Source: Actinostola sp. cb2023
Taxonomy: Eukaryota > Cnidaria > Anthozoa > Actiniaria > Actinostolidae
Direction: 5' to 3'
NCBI GenBank assembly: GCA_033675265.1
Contig: JAUJYZ010000734.1
Location: 310,001 to 374,000, forward strand
Length of the DNA stretch: 64,000 nt
The notes under the pieces were generated by a model. That model was not told the DNA's origin and ran no database searches. It was given only the letters and a program-made list of their open reading frames with translations. Positions within the stretch are counted from its first letter, which is position 1. Each line of letters starts with the position of its first letter. Positions 12,049-34,100 of this stretch are shown here, piece after piece. The position numbers were made by a program, and so were the translations under genes.

Positions 12049-15000
12049 GGGGGGCCCAACAGAAGCAAACTGAACCACTGACCATTGAGCCAGATGCAAG
12101 GATCACGTGCTGATCCACAAAGAACTCCATGTGAGCCAACCCTGCAGAAAGGGGGGGCAGGGCACCCAACAGCAGCAAACTGAACCGCTGACCATTGAGC
12201 CAGATGCAAGGATTGCGTGCTGATCCACAAAGAACTCCATGTGAGCCAACCCTGCAGCAAGGGGGGAGTGCATCCCGCAGCAACAAGCTAACTGCTGACC
12301 ATTGAGCCAGATGCAAGGATCGTGTGCTGATCCACAAAGAACTCCACGTGAGCCAACCCTGCAGCAAGGGGGGAGTGCATCCCGCAGCAACAAGCTAACT
12401 GCTGACCAGCAAGCCTTGATTATAATTTTGCCTGAATTACATTTACTAGCCACAGTCAAAAATATGGCACGACTGCAAAAATATCCAACCGTACTGCGCA
12501 CTAAAATGTATAATACTAGATTTATTTAATTGTCATGCTGAAATACATGTAGCTACATTTGTAAGTACAAACATTATATTATACTATATTATATTATATT
12601 ATACATGTATTATATTATATTATATTATATTATACAGCAATATGCAGAAATTCTGATCCATTTTGACTAAAATACATATATATCAAAAACCTACTTAAAA
12701 TTATAGGATGGCTAAGCTGATATTTTTTTCTAGTTGTCTTCCAGCGAGGCTTTATGAAAAAAATATCATGGAAGTTATCCCATAATTTTAAGTAGGTCTT
12801 TGATATATATGTATTTTAGTCAAAAGGATCAGAATTTCTGCATATTGCTGTATTATATTATATTATATTATATAACACTCTCCGACAAACTCTGATCTAC
12901 ATGTAGATGACTGTCAATCAAACTTTGCCATCATTGGTTAGAAACTGAATCATGTTGTTTCATTGACATACAACTATTTTCAGATCAGACAAGACATTTT
13001 AAAGCTATGACAATAGTTGTAATGCCATTCACACAGATGGATCTAGTCAACTCTGGCCTCTTGCAGACACAACATATTACAGACCCAAAGGCAAACCAAT
13101 TTATAATATACACATGTAGCAGTGATATATAACACATGCTCTGATTGGCTAGAGTTCTATGAACTTAATGTCCCCATGGACTGCACACTCTCGTCAACCT
13201 CCCACTGGCCTCGTCTGATCGCACATGTGCTGTTCAAAATAACGTGCATGCTCATTGGCTATAATTGCTATGAACTATTTCCCCATGGGCTGCACGCTCT
13301 ATAGATGCCATATTATAAATCAATTAGTCAACTCACGTCCTTGCGCCCACAACATTAGAGATGCACTTAAGAAAATATAAATAACTCTTAACAAGCTAGA
13401 GTTGCACTCAGCTATGCCTCGTGTCACTCTTACGCTTGTGAAGAGTTCTTTATATTTTCTCTTGTGCGTCTATAACGTAATGGGCACATGGACACTCGTT
13501 GACTAATTGATAATCACCACTAACCTGTCTAATATCTGAGGGTTTTCCTTAAGTGTACTGTAATCTATATCATTAGTTATGTACTCATTAACGTTTAACA
13601 TGGTGTCTTGCATTTTGGACTCGTCCTCTTCCTATGTAAAAACACATGCTTCAATGACACAAAATGAACAAATGAACAAATTGATGTTGGGGGGACTTTA
13701 AATATGGGTGTCTTGTCCTATTGTCCTTTGACTATGGTGGCCTATAGTAATATAGGGGACATACCGGTATGCTGCAAAACAAGTTGCTGCAAATAAGTCA
13801 AGTTGTAGCAAATGAAAAATTACTTGCTGTAAATAAAATAAAACAATGACTTATTTGCTACAACTCATTTTCTATTTGCTGTACAACTCATTTAATTTGC
13901 AATAACTCCCATTTTATTTGCAGCATGTCCCCTAGGCCACCATAGAGTCGTTTTCGTATGACAGAGTGCAAATGTTACGGTACCATGCCGTGCCATTCAA
14001 GGAGTTTGATTGGATGAAATGTATCTGTACGCTTTTTGATTGGTTCACAAAGTAAGCCATTTGAGTGTCATGGTACCGTAGGTTTCCCACTCACAAGAAA
14101 ATGACTCTATTTGACCCTTGAGGTACATGGTCCCATCCCCTCTTGTCACATGTATATTATATACATAGAGTAGTATACACTGTACAAATTGCAAAATCAT
14201 GGTCAGGTTGAAAATCATAGAAGCTCAGACCACAAGGAATTAGAATGGATGGGAAATCAGTTCATGAGCCACATTACATGTACATGCAGAGCAAGTCAAT
14301 GATTTTACAATGTTCTTTGAGAGTTTCCATTTCCCAGAATTTCTTTTAGTCTTACATGTAGTTTTCATGATTTTCAACCCAACAACTTGTATTATGCAAT
14401 TACCAGTACATGTACATGTAGGAATATTAATCCCCCCTGGAATTAACTTACTACACTGTACATGTAGATGTACAATTACATCGAGTTAATAAAATAAAAT
14501 GAATTTCCAGACATAACTCTATGAATTGCCAGTAATGGCATTTTTGTGATAAAAATTGCAATTTATAACTTACATTGTAAGTTTTATGACTTCAACTGGG
14601 GCCACTTACATGTACATGTAGATAATGAGAATGCTCTCTTCCTGATTGACGGAAGTACACAAATTTTGAAATTGGCTTTGTTTTCGACTGAATTGTGATT
14701 GGTTCTCGTTGTCCAAGTGGCCCCGGTTAAAGTCGTCGCACTGAAATGCTAACTTTTAAATAGTAAATCCTACCATTAGATAGACAGCCAACATATTGCC
14801 AAGTTTCAAAGCTTTAAAAAGATAGAATGGTCCTGTGTTTCCCTGTCTGTACTGTAAGGCATACACATCATTCAAACCATTCCATTCAGGAGGCAAAGTT
14901 TCTCCATAGTCAAACTCCTCATCGCTATTTCTCTGAACAGGGAAATAATATTGTTAATAAGTACATAATATTTAAATTACTTACATGTACATGTATACAT

Positions 15001-16981
15001 TGTAGTGCTATTTACATATGCTGATCAACAAGGCATCATACTTATCCTTATCCTAACACAGGTAGCCCAAACGTAGAATCAGTGGACCGTGACGTCATTG
15101 AATATTCGTTTGACCGTTGGATTTTCGAATGGTCTCAGGAATGAGCTCTTAGAAAGACTTCAAATGATATGGGATTCTCAAACATGCTCTCTTCATAATA
15201 GTAGTCTGATAATTAAAGAACACTTTGGTGTAGAAATCTGAGCAAGAAATTGTGTTTTTGAGTGGTTTTGAGCGATTCGAAAATTTCACCCGTTTCTAGC
15301 GTACATATAATTAGGAAAGGTTTGCAACTCCGGCCACCAATTTTTTACAACCACTGTCGCTAAAAAAATATTATAGCTCAAAAACTACGCAAGCAAAAAA
15401 TATCGCTTTCCCACCACACATTCTCAAATAAATGATCTTTACAATGAGCTTTTGTGCAAATTTTTGGGTCCACCATATGCCGAGAAATATTTTTTTGAAG
15501 TTGGGGAAGTCGACGAAAAGTTCGCCGTGGCCATCCGCAGTCATCAGCTGTGCACCTAAAACGTTCTGAGGGAGGGGACGGACCGATAATATGTTTTACA
15601 AAGATGTCCTCAAACAGATAAATGCTATATAATTTGAATTTACTACGGTGTATGTTTTAATCAGTATTACCCTGGCTGCCGCTAGCAGAGCATTATATTT
15701 CATCGTTCTGATTTTCGATGAGTCTTTTGCCTTTAAATCTATCGGTCCCTCCCCTACTCAGTGTAGCTTTTGTTAAAAAATCTATCGGTCCGTCCCCTCC
15801 CTCAGAACGTTTTAGGTGCACAGCTGATGACTGCGGATGGCCACGGCGAACTTTTCGTCGACTTCCCCAACTTCAAAAAAATATTTCTCGGCATATGGTG
15901 GACCCAAAAATTTGCACAAAAGCTCATTGTAAAGATCATTTTTTTGAGAATGTGTGGTGGGAAAGCGATATTTTTTGCTTGCGTAGTTTTTGAGCTATAA
16001 TTTTTTTAGCGACAGTGGTTGTAAAAAAATTGGTGGCCGGAGTTGCAAACCTTTCCTAATTATATGTACGCTAGAAACGGGTGAAATTTTCGAATCGCTC
16101 AAACCACTCAAAAACACAATTTCTTGCTCAGATTTCTACACCAAAGTGTTCTTTAATTATCAGACTACTATTATGAAGACATGTTTGAGAATCCCATATC
16201 ATTTGAAGTCTTTCTAAGAGCTCATTCCTGAGACCATTCGAAAATCCAACGGTCAAACGAATATTCAATGACGTCACGGTCCACTGATTCTACGTTTGGG
16301 CTACCTGTGATCCTAACAAAATAATCATACTCTAAATCTAAGCTAAACCATATGCTACGGGTATATATATTCCATAATGGAGTTGTTGCATGAAATAAAC
16401 ATATATTTTTTTAATGCAGTTTGGCAGTCTGTGGTACTACTGTGATGTCTGTATTTATTATTATTGTTATAAATCTTATGTCGTCAATGACCTATTATAT
16501 TCATAGAGTGGATATAGCTTCATCCTGAGTCTGAGACCTGATTAGTACATGTACATGTGTATGCATGTACAGTATGTATTGTAGAGCTGGATCAGTGACA
16601 GTGGACAGTTGTTGAGGTGCGGGGCCGTCAGTGAAGCAGTACGCATCACGCCATTACTCCCATTAGGGAGGTGATGTTTCACAACTTTAAAGAGTTTCGA
16701 TTCACAGATAGTAAATAGAAGAGTGCCTAACACGAACCCAGTGAAACACCACATCACACTCAGTGACTCACACTCACAGTCCATATCAAAATGGCATGAT
16801 AGTGTTCGCTGTTTATCAATCAAATGTTAATGAATTTTTCCCATTTACCAACCTGTTCTCCACAACCAACACATCGGAATCCTTTCTCTACCAAGCAGGC
16901 ATGAATTAGTAGCGTAAGAGCGTCATATTTGTCTCTCAATGTGGACAAACGCAGCAAATTTTTCACTTTTCCTTCCGCCAT
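4701..16981 (-). CDS. PSMF1: Proteasome inhibitor/regulator PI31 (PSMF1), 9 exons
   Basis: Exons, 5' to 3': 16981-16853, 14932-14774, 13631-13525, 11510-11385, 9704-9627, 8771-8712, 7022-6933, 6465-6373, 4752-4701. The CDS is 894 nt (297 aa; human 271), every junction GT-AG and in phase. PI31 binds the 20S proteasome and acts in proteasome transport and regulation in cytosol and nucleus. Residues 1-137 correspond to the N-terminal FP dimerisation domain; LPPEWNGLNDVYALQY matches human LLPAGWNNNKDLYVLRY. Residues 138-297 are the Pro/Gly-rich tail with DDPLRVSPRR, GGGMVMDPFRSGGGL, VPPGARFDPFGP and final PDPDHLPPPGYDDM, all hallmark PI31 blocks. The start ATG (AAGATGGCGG) was chosen for its Kozak context and family length; an in-frame Met 18 codons upstream is possible. 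The last three residues are Met-Phe-Arg, where human PI31 ends Met-Tyr-Leu (HbYX motif). Introns hold many MITEs. Identity is very likely. Confidence 0.93.
5539..5875. mobile_element. MITE family D, copy 1 (G-rich foldback)
   Basis: Terminal block CAGGGGGGGTACTCAGGGGT, then ATCAGTGACGGGGAGGTG, is mirrored by CACCTCCCCGTCACTGATAC and CCCCTGAGTA on the right. The middle repeats TGGACTTTTTTGGG-type motifs. A second copy in the other orientation lies at 37833-38129. PSMF1 intron 8. Confidence 0.85.
6118..6236 (-). repeat. tRNA-derived SINE fragment
   Basis: On the minus strand TTAGCTCACCAGAGTTCCC resembles a Pol III A box and GGGTTCAAATCCC is a near-perfect B box. The spacing and unpaired arms exclude a functional tRNA. 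Confidence 0.45.
6498..6806. mobile_element. MITE family I, copy 1
   Basis: Arms built on TTATTCCATGGTTTTCTATG and GAATACGGGCGG are mirrored at 6640-6672. A second palindrome with ATTATCCTATACATATTA and its complement ends at 6806. A shorter relative lies at 35935-36172. PSMF1 intron 7. Confidence 0.75.
7186..7413 (-). pseudogene. Small retroelement-like ORF fragment in PSMF1 intron 6
   Basis: A 75-codon frame starts MAHNLRPRQGLNYAVMNDGK and continues hydrophilic, Gln/Glu-rich, to a TGA. The opening MAHNLRPR-x-x-LNY resembles, from memory, the first residues of ORFs in invertebrate retroelements, but I cannot name the family. It lies antisense to nothing and in the same strand as PSMF1, inside an intron, with no splice sites that would add it to PSMF1. 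A TATATATAG motif sits upstream on the same strand near 7507-7515. Likely a decayed mobile-element fragment; an independent small gene is less likely. Confidence 0.35.
7726..7845. mobile_element. Short palindromic MITE
   Basis: GATTTAGAGCACTTGGGAAC and TGATCAGAACAC on the left are mirrored by GTGTTCTGATCAGTCCCTGC and TGCTCTAAATC on the right. No coding capacity. Confidence 0.65.
8058..8287. mobile_element. MITE family C, copy 1
   Basis: TIR TAGAGTGCAAT on the left and GGTTTGCACTCTA on the right, with an inner CATGAAACAGTGCTAACTAA segment that recurs in copy 2 (50015-50159). The central part has extra sequence not in copy 2. PSMF1 intron 6. Confidence 0.75.
9955..10183 (-). mobile_element. 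tRNA-derived SINE
   Basis: On the minus strand the head has an A-box-like GTGGTGAGAGCACTCGCCT and a B-box-like GGTTCAATTCC, followed by a body with TTTGTTCGTTCTCTCCCTTG and CCCCGGGTACGCCGGTTTTC. That body resembles, from memory, SINEs seen in corals, sea anemones and sponges. It lies in PSMF1 intron 4 in the gene's orientation. Confidence 0.65.
10316..10962. repeat. Two-copy direct repeat, second copy split by a MITE
   Basis: Copy 1 is about 10316-10560 and copy 2 about 10578-10962. Both contain GGCACAAG-x-TA-x-TTCCGGTAAAATCG, GTGGGCAAGATTCT and ACCTTGGTCTTTTTTGTAC. Copy 2 is interrupted by the family B element at 10791-10919. Confidence 0.7.
10791..10919. mobile_element. MITE family B, sharp copy
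   Basis: TIR GGCCCCGGTTGCACGAAAGG with a nearly perfect complement at the other end, and an inner ATAGCGCTATT / AATAGCGCTAT pair. It is inserted in a direct repeat whose first copy lacks it. Confidence 0.9.
11930..12410. repeat. Tandem repeat of about 90-110 bp with a 50-base poly-G run
   Basis: Five units share GATCCACAAAGAACTCCATG, TGAGCCAACCCTGCAG and ATTGAGCCAGATGCAAGGAT. The first unit carries an uninterrupted run of about 50 G at 11994-12045. The long open frames across this array are repeat artefacts. PSMF1 intron 3. Confidence 0.9.
12575..12632. repeat. ATATT pentanucleotide microsatellite
   Basis: Runs of TATTA flank a MITE on both sides (here and at 12853-12875), suggesting that the MITE landed inside one microsatellite. 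Confidence 0.75.
12633..12852. mobile_element. Foldback MITE inside an ATATT microsatellite
   Basis: Left arm TACAGCAATATGCAGAAATT is mirrored by AATTTCTGCATATTGCTGTA, and ACATATATATCAAA by TTTGATATATATGT. A stem of about 80 bp encloses a non-coding loop. Confidence 0.85.
13735..13942. mobile_element. Foldback MITE built of 'TTTGCTGCAA' motifs
   Basis: ATGGTGGCCTAT and GGGGACAT on the left match ATGTCCCCTAGGCCACCAT on the right. The inside repeats motifs such as TTGCTGCAAATAAGT. It directly abuts family A copy 2. A similar unpaired stretch lies at 40655-40770. Confidence 0.65.
13944..14108. mobile_element. MITE family A, copy 2
   Basis: AGAGTCGTTTTCGTATGACA on the left and CACAAGAAAATGACTCT on the right, with the internal GATTGG motifs of the family. 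It begins 2 bases after the preceding MITE ends. PSMF1 intron 2. Confidence 0.8.
15057..16309. mobile_element. Large foldback element, about 530-bp inverted arms, 7-bp target duplication
   Basis: Left arm 15057-15590 and right arm 15783-16309 are near-perfect inverted copies (for example CACAGGTAGCCCAAACGTAG against its complement), with a spacer of about 190 bp. Both flanks read ATCCTAA (15050-15056 and 16310-16316), a target-site duplication. No frame inside resembles a transposase, so it is non-autonomous. It lies in PSMF1 intron 1, so the pre-mRNA would contain a hairpin of about 530 bp. Confidence 0.93.
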
Positions 16982-17251
16982 CTTGGACTTCTTGGAAATA
17001 TTTTGTTGCCCGCGATACTTGTGGTCAGTAATCATTGTAACGCGCGCGCGTCGCGTCCAAATAAAAAGCGCGGGAAAAAGAAAAGAAAAGAAAATGTCCT
17101 ATTTTTTATAAGCTTACTTACTGTGTTTCTTCGATATCTTCTTCTCGTTTTCTAGCAATTATTCTAGTGAAAGCACGGCTTTTGTTTTCTCCTATCAACA
17201 AAAGCCACTATGTTTTTACTTTCGTAAAAAGGAGTAAAGAACCACTGAAAG
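16982..17251. promoter_or_regulatory. Bidirectional promoter between PSMF1 and CCDC73-like gene
   Basis: Only 270 bp separate the two divergent start codons. The interval contains a CpG-dense core (CGCGCGCGCGTCGCG near 17041-17055). The PSMF1 start codon lies in AAGATGGCGGAAGG, close to the YY1-type motif AANATGGCGG. I see no clear TATA box. Shared CpG-rich, TATA-less control is inferred from layout. Confidence 0.7.
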
Positions 17252-27535
<10,284 letters not shown>

Positions 27536-28135
27536 AATATTTTATTGTTTCATTTCCTTTGCTATCTTAAGGTGACTTTTTTTGACAAATGTTTCAAATA
27601 GTTTCAAACGAGAGTTCATGTTTTTGTGAGCTACCGTACACATCAATTCCTTTTACGAGATGACATCTACAGTTTACGCTACGTCATCTAATTTATGGCG
27701 ACCATTTGTATCATGGCAGTTTTACCATGTAAAATTGTAAAATGCAATTCCTTTCTGTACATTAAATAACCTTAGTAGCACCCATGTTGACACCTTGGTA
27801 TCACAAAACATAGGTACTTCAAAGCAAATGTCGTAGTTCATTGTTTCCCTTGGCTAATGTTTTCCCAGTTCGTTGTTCTTTATTCATTGTTCAAAAATCT
27901 ATTCTAAATATTGATGTGATCAGACAAATGTGAAACTAAACATAAAAAAGCCCTGCGGGAAATACTACTAAAAGAACAGTGTTGCACGAATGGAGTCCTT
28001 CTGAGTGTTGACAAAAGACCGCAATAAAATAAGCTAAGGAACAACATTAACTACAACATACATGTAAACAGACGATGAGATGCCTTCAAATGTGCACTTT
28101 TAAGAAATCTATTCAAAATACAGCTAATTGACTTG
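27536..28135. other. Convergent 3' UTR interval of CCDC73 and TMEM241
   Basis: The two stop codons face each other 600 bp apart. Plus-strand poly(A) candidates are ATTAAA near 27761 and AATAAA near 28023; minus-strand AATAAA candidates are near 27884-27889 and 27541-27546. The transcripts probably overlap. No coding sequence seen. Confidence 0.55.
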
Positions 28136-31100
28136 TCAGCTTATTTGTATCTGAGGCTCTTTCACAGGTTCTCCATTAGATGTTGTGGCAGAGTAAAGAA
28201 GACCACTAGATAGACCAACTATGATACTGTTCAAAGAAAAAAAGAGCAAATAAATGAATGAATGGAGAAACGCATGAATTTGAACAAATAAATGCGAGAA
28301 TGAAAGTCACCAACTAAAACCCCACCTTCTACACACGATGAAACGTTAACTAATCCATAGACACTAGTGATTTCAATGACCACGATATCATCGCGCGTGT
28401 AAACTAGCGGCGATGTCATTGTAGTGACAAAATGGTAGTGGCACTGTCTTGCACACCCATCATGTTCAGTACATTCGTACTTGTGACACAAAAGGGTGCA
28501 ACGCACGGTATACTTTCTTTATTGCCGGGTATACTTTCTTTATTGCCGCAAAATTACACTAAATATCGACGTGCCTGCATTGCAGTAACATTGCAAGTGT
28601 ACACGGGGCTTGGACTGCATTTCACACTTTCAAACAAAACGTTTATAAAAGTTCTCCTAAACGTAACTCACCTCGTTGCCATGGCAACTGTGAAGTCTGC
28701 TTGAAATATGAAAAGAGACAAGCCCGAGACTACAAACTAGAGAAGAAACAGTTTCTCAGTCAAATATACAGTTCATTATTTGGGTCGGTGTGTAAAGCTT
28801 CATGATAAGATACATTGCTAAGAACTGTCTTTCCCCCAACGTAACACACGAAGAAAAAAGTCTTGACATAAAAGTGAAAGAGGACATTGCTCAAAGTGTG
28901 GCAAAGGAGTTAGCTAAGGACTGCATCGCATCAGAGTTAAAAGTAAAGACACACGCTGCAACACTGCCAGCAAACGAACGATTTCGCTGCAATAGACCTT
29001 ATGCATAATGACGTAATATGACTAGAACTACCAGAATGCTTTGCGCATCTTCTTTTGTGAGATAATTAGTACCCTTTGTCTCAGTGATTGTGAACTGATT
29101 ATTAAACATTACTTGGCAGCTAAAACTGAATTACATAATTTACAATTGAATGAATTACCTCACGAGCGAATAAAAATCTAAAAAAAAAAGAAAATTCGCA
29201 AAGCATTCTGGTAGTTGCAGTCACATTACGTCATTATGCATAAGGTCTATTTGTTGCAGAAGTAAGACTGCACTGTACTACAATAAGCTTGGTCACACAC
29301 GCTGCATTCAAATTGCCAGCAGCTAGTATTGCGCGCAAAGTTGCATCGTATGTCTGTACCTTAACTAAACTATATATAACAACATTCAGTAAACTAATTG
29401 TACTTTTACCTTGTTGATAGAGCTAATAACAGGTAGCAATGGCTTATAGTCCATGTTTAATAACACTGTTCTTTGAATTCCAAGTACTGAACCAAAAACA
29501 CCACTGAACATTAAACAAGTTATAAATGATACTTAGGCTAAATCTAATGTCGGTTTGTAGGTTGGATAATTGGTGGCGTTTGTTTGTGTTCGTATACTTA
29601 ATTATAGCCGTTGTAATTAGATTTTAAGCACTTAGCCCTGAAGATGGGCGCTTGGCCAGAAAGCTTGGCAGTTTTTATTAAAACTAAGGTTGAAGATACA
29701 AAATTGTTGTCATCATACTTAGGCTGTTGATACATGTATGATGTAATCACCAACCTAGAGACGGCATGGGGTACTTCCAGAAATTGAGGATAGGGGTGTG
29801 TGACCAATGTTTTTTCAGAGTGAAAGTACAAAGTTTGACACTCTTTTTAAGTGGGATTCAGGAGTTCAAAAATGTTAATGCTATCATACAGGTCTACATG
29901 TATATAGCTTATATATGGCAGTACCCCCACCCTCCCCAGGACATGCACGTGACTAGGCATTCAATCACTTAGTTACCATTGTATTCATGTAAACAACATC
30001 AATCCCTCTTTGATTAACATATTGTATCAGTGAATTACTTTACCTGGCTAGGCAGCCAATGTGAAATGATCTAGTATACAGGAAGGGGAATTCTAACACT
30101 TTGTACAGTTCTCCTGAAATAATAAATACATGTGCAAATACACCTAATTCAATTAAGTTAGTCACCCTTGACTCACAAAGTTGCGACCCCAGAGAATCAT
30201 GGGAGATACTGTTTACCAAGTCTTTCTACCTAAATTTCCTGACATTCCGACTAAACATTTGGCAATCTCATTTTGAATGTCACTTGAAATTGCTTAACCA
30301 CGATGTTCTTGTTTAGTACAAGACGTTCATGAAGAATATGGCTGCAAATAGAAACCCCCATGATCCTTCAGGGTCGCACCTTTCACCCTTTTCGGGGACT
30401 AACATAATTGTGTATATAAAATGAAATTGGTAAAACTGGCAATACATTGACAATGATGGAGTCTGTGGTAAATCGTTGGAAGATTGGGTTCGAGTATTTT
30501 GATTGGCTGAATTAGTTCTAACACATTAGATAGGCTAGTATACAGTTTTTTGATGGAGGTATCACAAACAGTTAAACACACTAGAACCCAGTCTTCCAAA
30601 GTCACCGAGCAGAACGATAGCTACCAACCTGTCACAACACTGATAGCCATCAAGATGACAAGGCTGAAATTATATAAATTATGGTAAATATTTTCAGCTT
30701 AGCAGTGCAGACCATGTAGCTAACCTAATAGAGTGTAAACTTACCTAAATGATGTATTGTAGAATATTTTATTTATTTCACTGAATAAAGATAAGAGAAC
30801 AATGTTTAAAAAGTACAAATATGTAATAATAATATAAATATGAATTCATATAGCACATACAAACAATTAAACATACTAATACATAGGGATTATTCAGTCA
30901 ATATTAAATATAAATATTAACATTATAGCCTGTGTATTAACATTCACATGTGATAGCTAAGCTTACCTTAATTTGAGATATTTGAGAGTGCTGTCTGTAT
31001 ACATGTAGAGTCCTAATTCCAGTAAGAAAATACATCCTTATTTGAATGAATACTATAGTGATGGAAGGGATAGTAAGCACAGTCTGACATCATTATGTGA

Positions 31101-34100
31101 ATGCATACTATAGTGATGGAAGGTACAGTAAGCACAGTCTGACATCATTATGTGAATGCATACTATAGTGATGGAAGGGATAGTAAGCACAGTCTGACAT
31201 CATTATGTGAATGCATACTATAGTGATGGAAGGGACAGTAAGCACAGTCTGACATCATTATGTGAATGCATACTATAGTGATGGAAGGGACAGTAAGCAC
31301 AGTCTGACATCATTATGTGAATGCATACTATAGTCATGGAAGGGACAGTAAGCACAGTCTGACATCATTATGTGAATGCATACTATAGTGATGGAAGGGA
31401 CAGTAAGCGCAGTCTGACATCATTATGTGAATGCATACTATAGTGATGGAAGGGACAGTAAGCACAGTCTGTCAACATTATGTGAATGCATACTATAGTG
31501 ATGGAAGGGACAGTAAGCACAGTCTGACATCATTATGTGAATGCATACTATAGTCATGGAAGGGACAGTAAGCACAGTCTGACATCATTATGTGAATGCA
31601 TACTATAGTCATGGAAGGGACAGTAAGCACAGTCTGACATCATTATGTGAATGCATACTATAGTCATGGAAGGGACAGTAAGCACAGTCTGACATCATTA
31701 TGTGAATGCATACTATAGTCATGGAAGGGACAGTAAGCACAGTCTGACATCCTTATGTGAATGCATACTATAGTCATGGAGGGATGCACAGTCTGACATC
31801 ATATGTGAATGCATACTATAGTGATGGAAGGGACAGTAAGCACAGTCTGACATCATGATGTGAATGCATCCTATAGTGATGGAAGGGACAGTAAGCACAG
31901 TCTGACATCATTATGTGAATGCATACTATAGTGATGGAAGGGACAGTAAGCACAGTCTGACATCATTATGTGAATGCATCCTATAGTGATGGAAGGGACA
32001 GTAAGCACAGTCTGACATCATTATGTGAATGCATACTATAGTGATAGAAGGGACAGTAAGCACAGTCTGACATCATTATGTGAATGCATCCTATAGTGAT
32101 GGAAGGGACAGTAAGCACAGTCTGACATCATTATGTGAATGCATACTATAGTGATGGAAGGGACAGTAAGCACAGTCTGACATCATTATGTGAATGCATC
32201 CTATAGTGATGGAAGGGACAGTAAGCACAGTCTGACATCATCATACTATAGTGATGGAATAAGCACAGTCTGACATCATTATGTGAATGCATCCTATAGT
32301 GATGGAAGGGACAGTAAGCACAGTCTGACATCATTATGTGAATGCATACTATAGTGATGGAAGGGACAGTAAGCACAGTCTGACATCATTATGTGAATGC
32401 ATACTATAGTGATGGAAGGGACAGTAAGCACAGTCTGACATCATTATGTGAATGCATACTATAGTGATGGAAGGGACAGTAAGCACAGTCTGACATCATT
32501 ATGTGAATGCATACTATAGTGATGGAAGGGACAGTAAGCACAGTCTGACATCATTATGTGAATGCATCCTATAGTGATGGAAGGGACAGTAAGCACAGTC
32601 TGACATCATTATGTGAATGCATCCTATAGTGATGGAAAGGACAGTAAGCTGAATTATTGTCCTAACAACAATGACAATAGAGGAAAAGCAACATTTTGAT
32701 CCTTCAATTGTTACAATTGTGTATCGTTTGTTATACACACTACATGTAGCTGTACTGCTCCTGACGCTACTGGTTCTAGTTAAATGTTGACAGTGTTGTC
32801 GTTACATAAACAATGATATGTACACGTACCTGTACAAATACAATGCAACATCATCCACCTATAGCCCATGTGATCAAACTTAAAGAAAATGAATTATCCA
32901 CAATTAGCATACAGTGCTCTGATTGGTCCAGAATGACATTATATTTACTACAGCCAATGAGCACACAGGGCGTCTAGTTCAGGTTAAAATACAGGTAAGG
33001 AGTACTAATCTTTACCTTAGGATCAGATCTTGCTATTAGGGTACATGATATACCAGTAAACGTAAGACTAAAAAGCAGAAAAAAACATTATTAACATTAT
33101 TACACTGTCTTGTTGTCATGAATGATGATGATTTCTCAAGTTTGAAAATGTGAGGTAATTACCAGAGGATAGGAATAACTTGTATTGTCTGAAAGATAAA
33201 AAGACAATGATAGTAATGCTGTTATAGTTGCAGTAATAGTTTCAGAAGCTGTCAAACACTTTATTGCCCTATGTCAAAGACATTGATTACAGACGTTGTT
33301 TAGAGACGTTGTATACAGACGTTGTTTACAGACGTTGATTACAGACGTTGTTTAGAGACGTTGTTTACAGACATTGATTACAGACGTTGTATACAGACGT
33401 TGTTTACAGACGTTGTTTAGAGACGTTGTTTACAGAAGTTGTTTACAGATGTTGTTTACAGAGGTTGTTTACAGATGTTGTTTACAGACGTTGTTTACAG
33501 ACGTTGTTTACAGACGTTGTTTACAGACGTTGTTTACAGACGTTGTTTACAGAAGTTGTTTACAGATGTTGTTTACAGATGTTGTTTTTACAGATGTTGT
33601 TTACAGACGTTGTTTACAGACGTTGTTTACAGACGTTGTTTACAGACGTTGTTGTTTACAGACGTTGTTTACAGACGTTACAGACGTTGTTTACAGACGT
33701 TGTTTACAGACGTTGTTTACAGACGTTGTTGTTTACAGACGTTGTTTACAGACGTTGTTTACAGAAGTTGTGTACAGACGTTGTTTACAGACGTTGTGTA
33801 CAGACGTTGTTTACAGATGTTGTTTACAGACGTTGTTTACAGACGTTGTTTACAGACGTTGTTTACAGACGTTGTGTACAGACGTTGTTTACAGACGTTG
33901 TTTACAGAGGTTGTTTACAGACGTTGTTTACAGACGTTGTTTAGAGATGTTGTTTACAGACGTTGTTTACAGACGTTGTTTACAGATGTTGTTTACAGAC
34001 TTTGTTTACAGACGCTGTTTACAGACGTTGTTTACAGACGTTGTTTACAGACGTTGTTTACAGACGTTGCTTTACAGCTTGTTTATGAGGGCGGGTAGAA

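Noticed and set aside
11882..12501. Minus-strand frames of 116-161 codons with poly-Pro
   Set aside because: They read through a tandem repeat and poly-G run in PSMF1 intron 3.
16982..17035. 18-residue N-terminal extension of PSMF1 (MITDHKY...)
   Set aside because: It lies in the CpG-rich promoter. The MAEG start has a strong Kozak context and fits family length.
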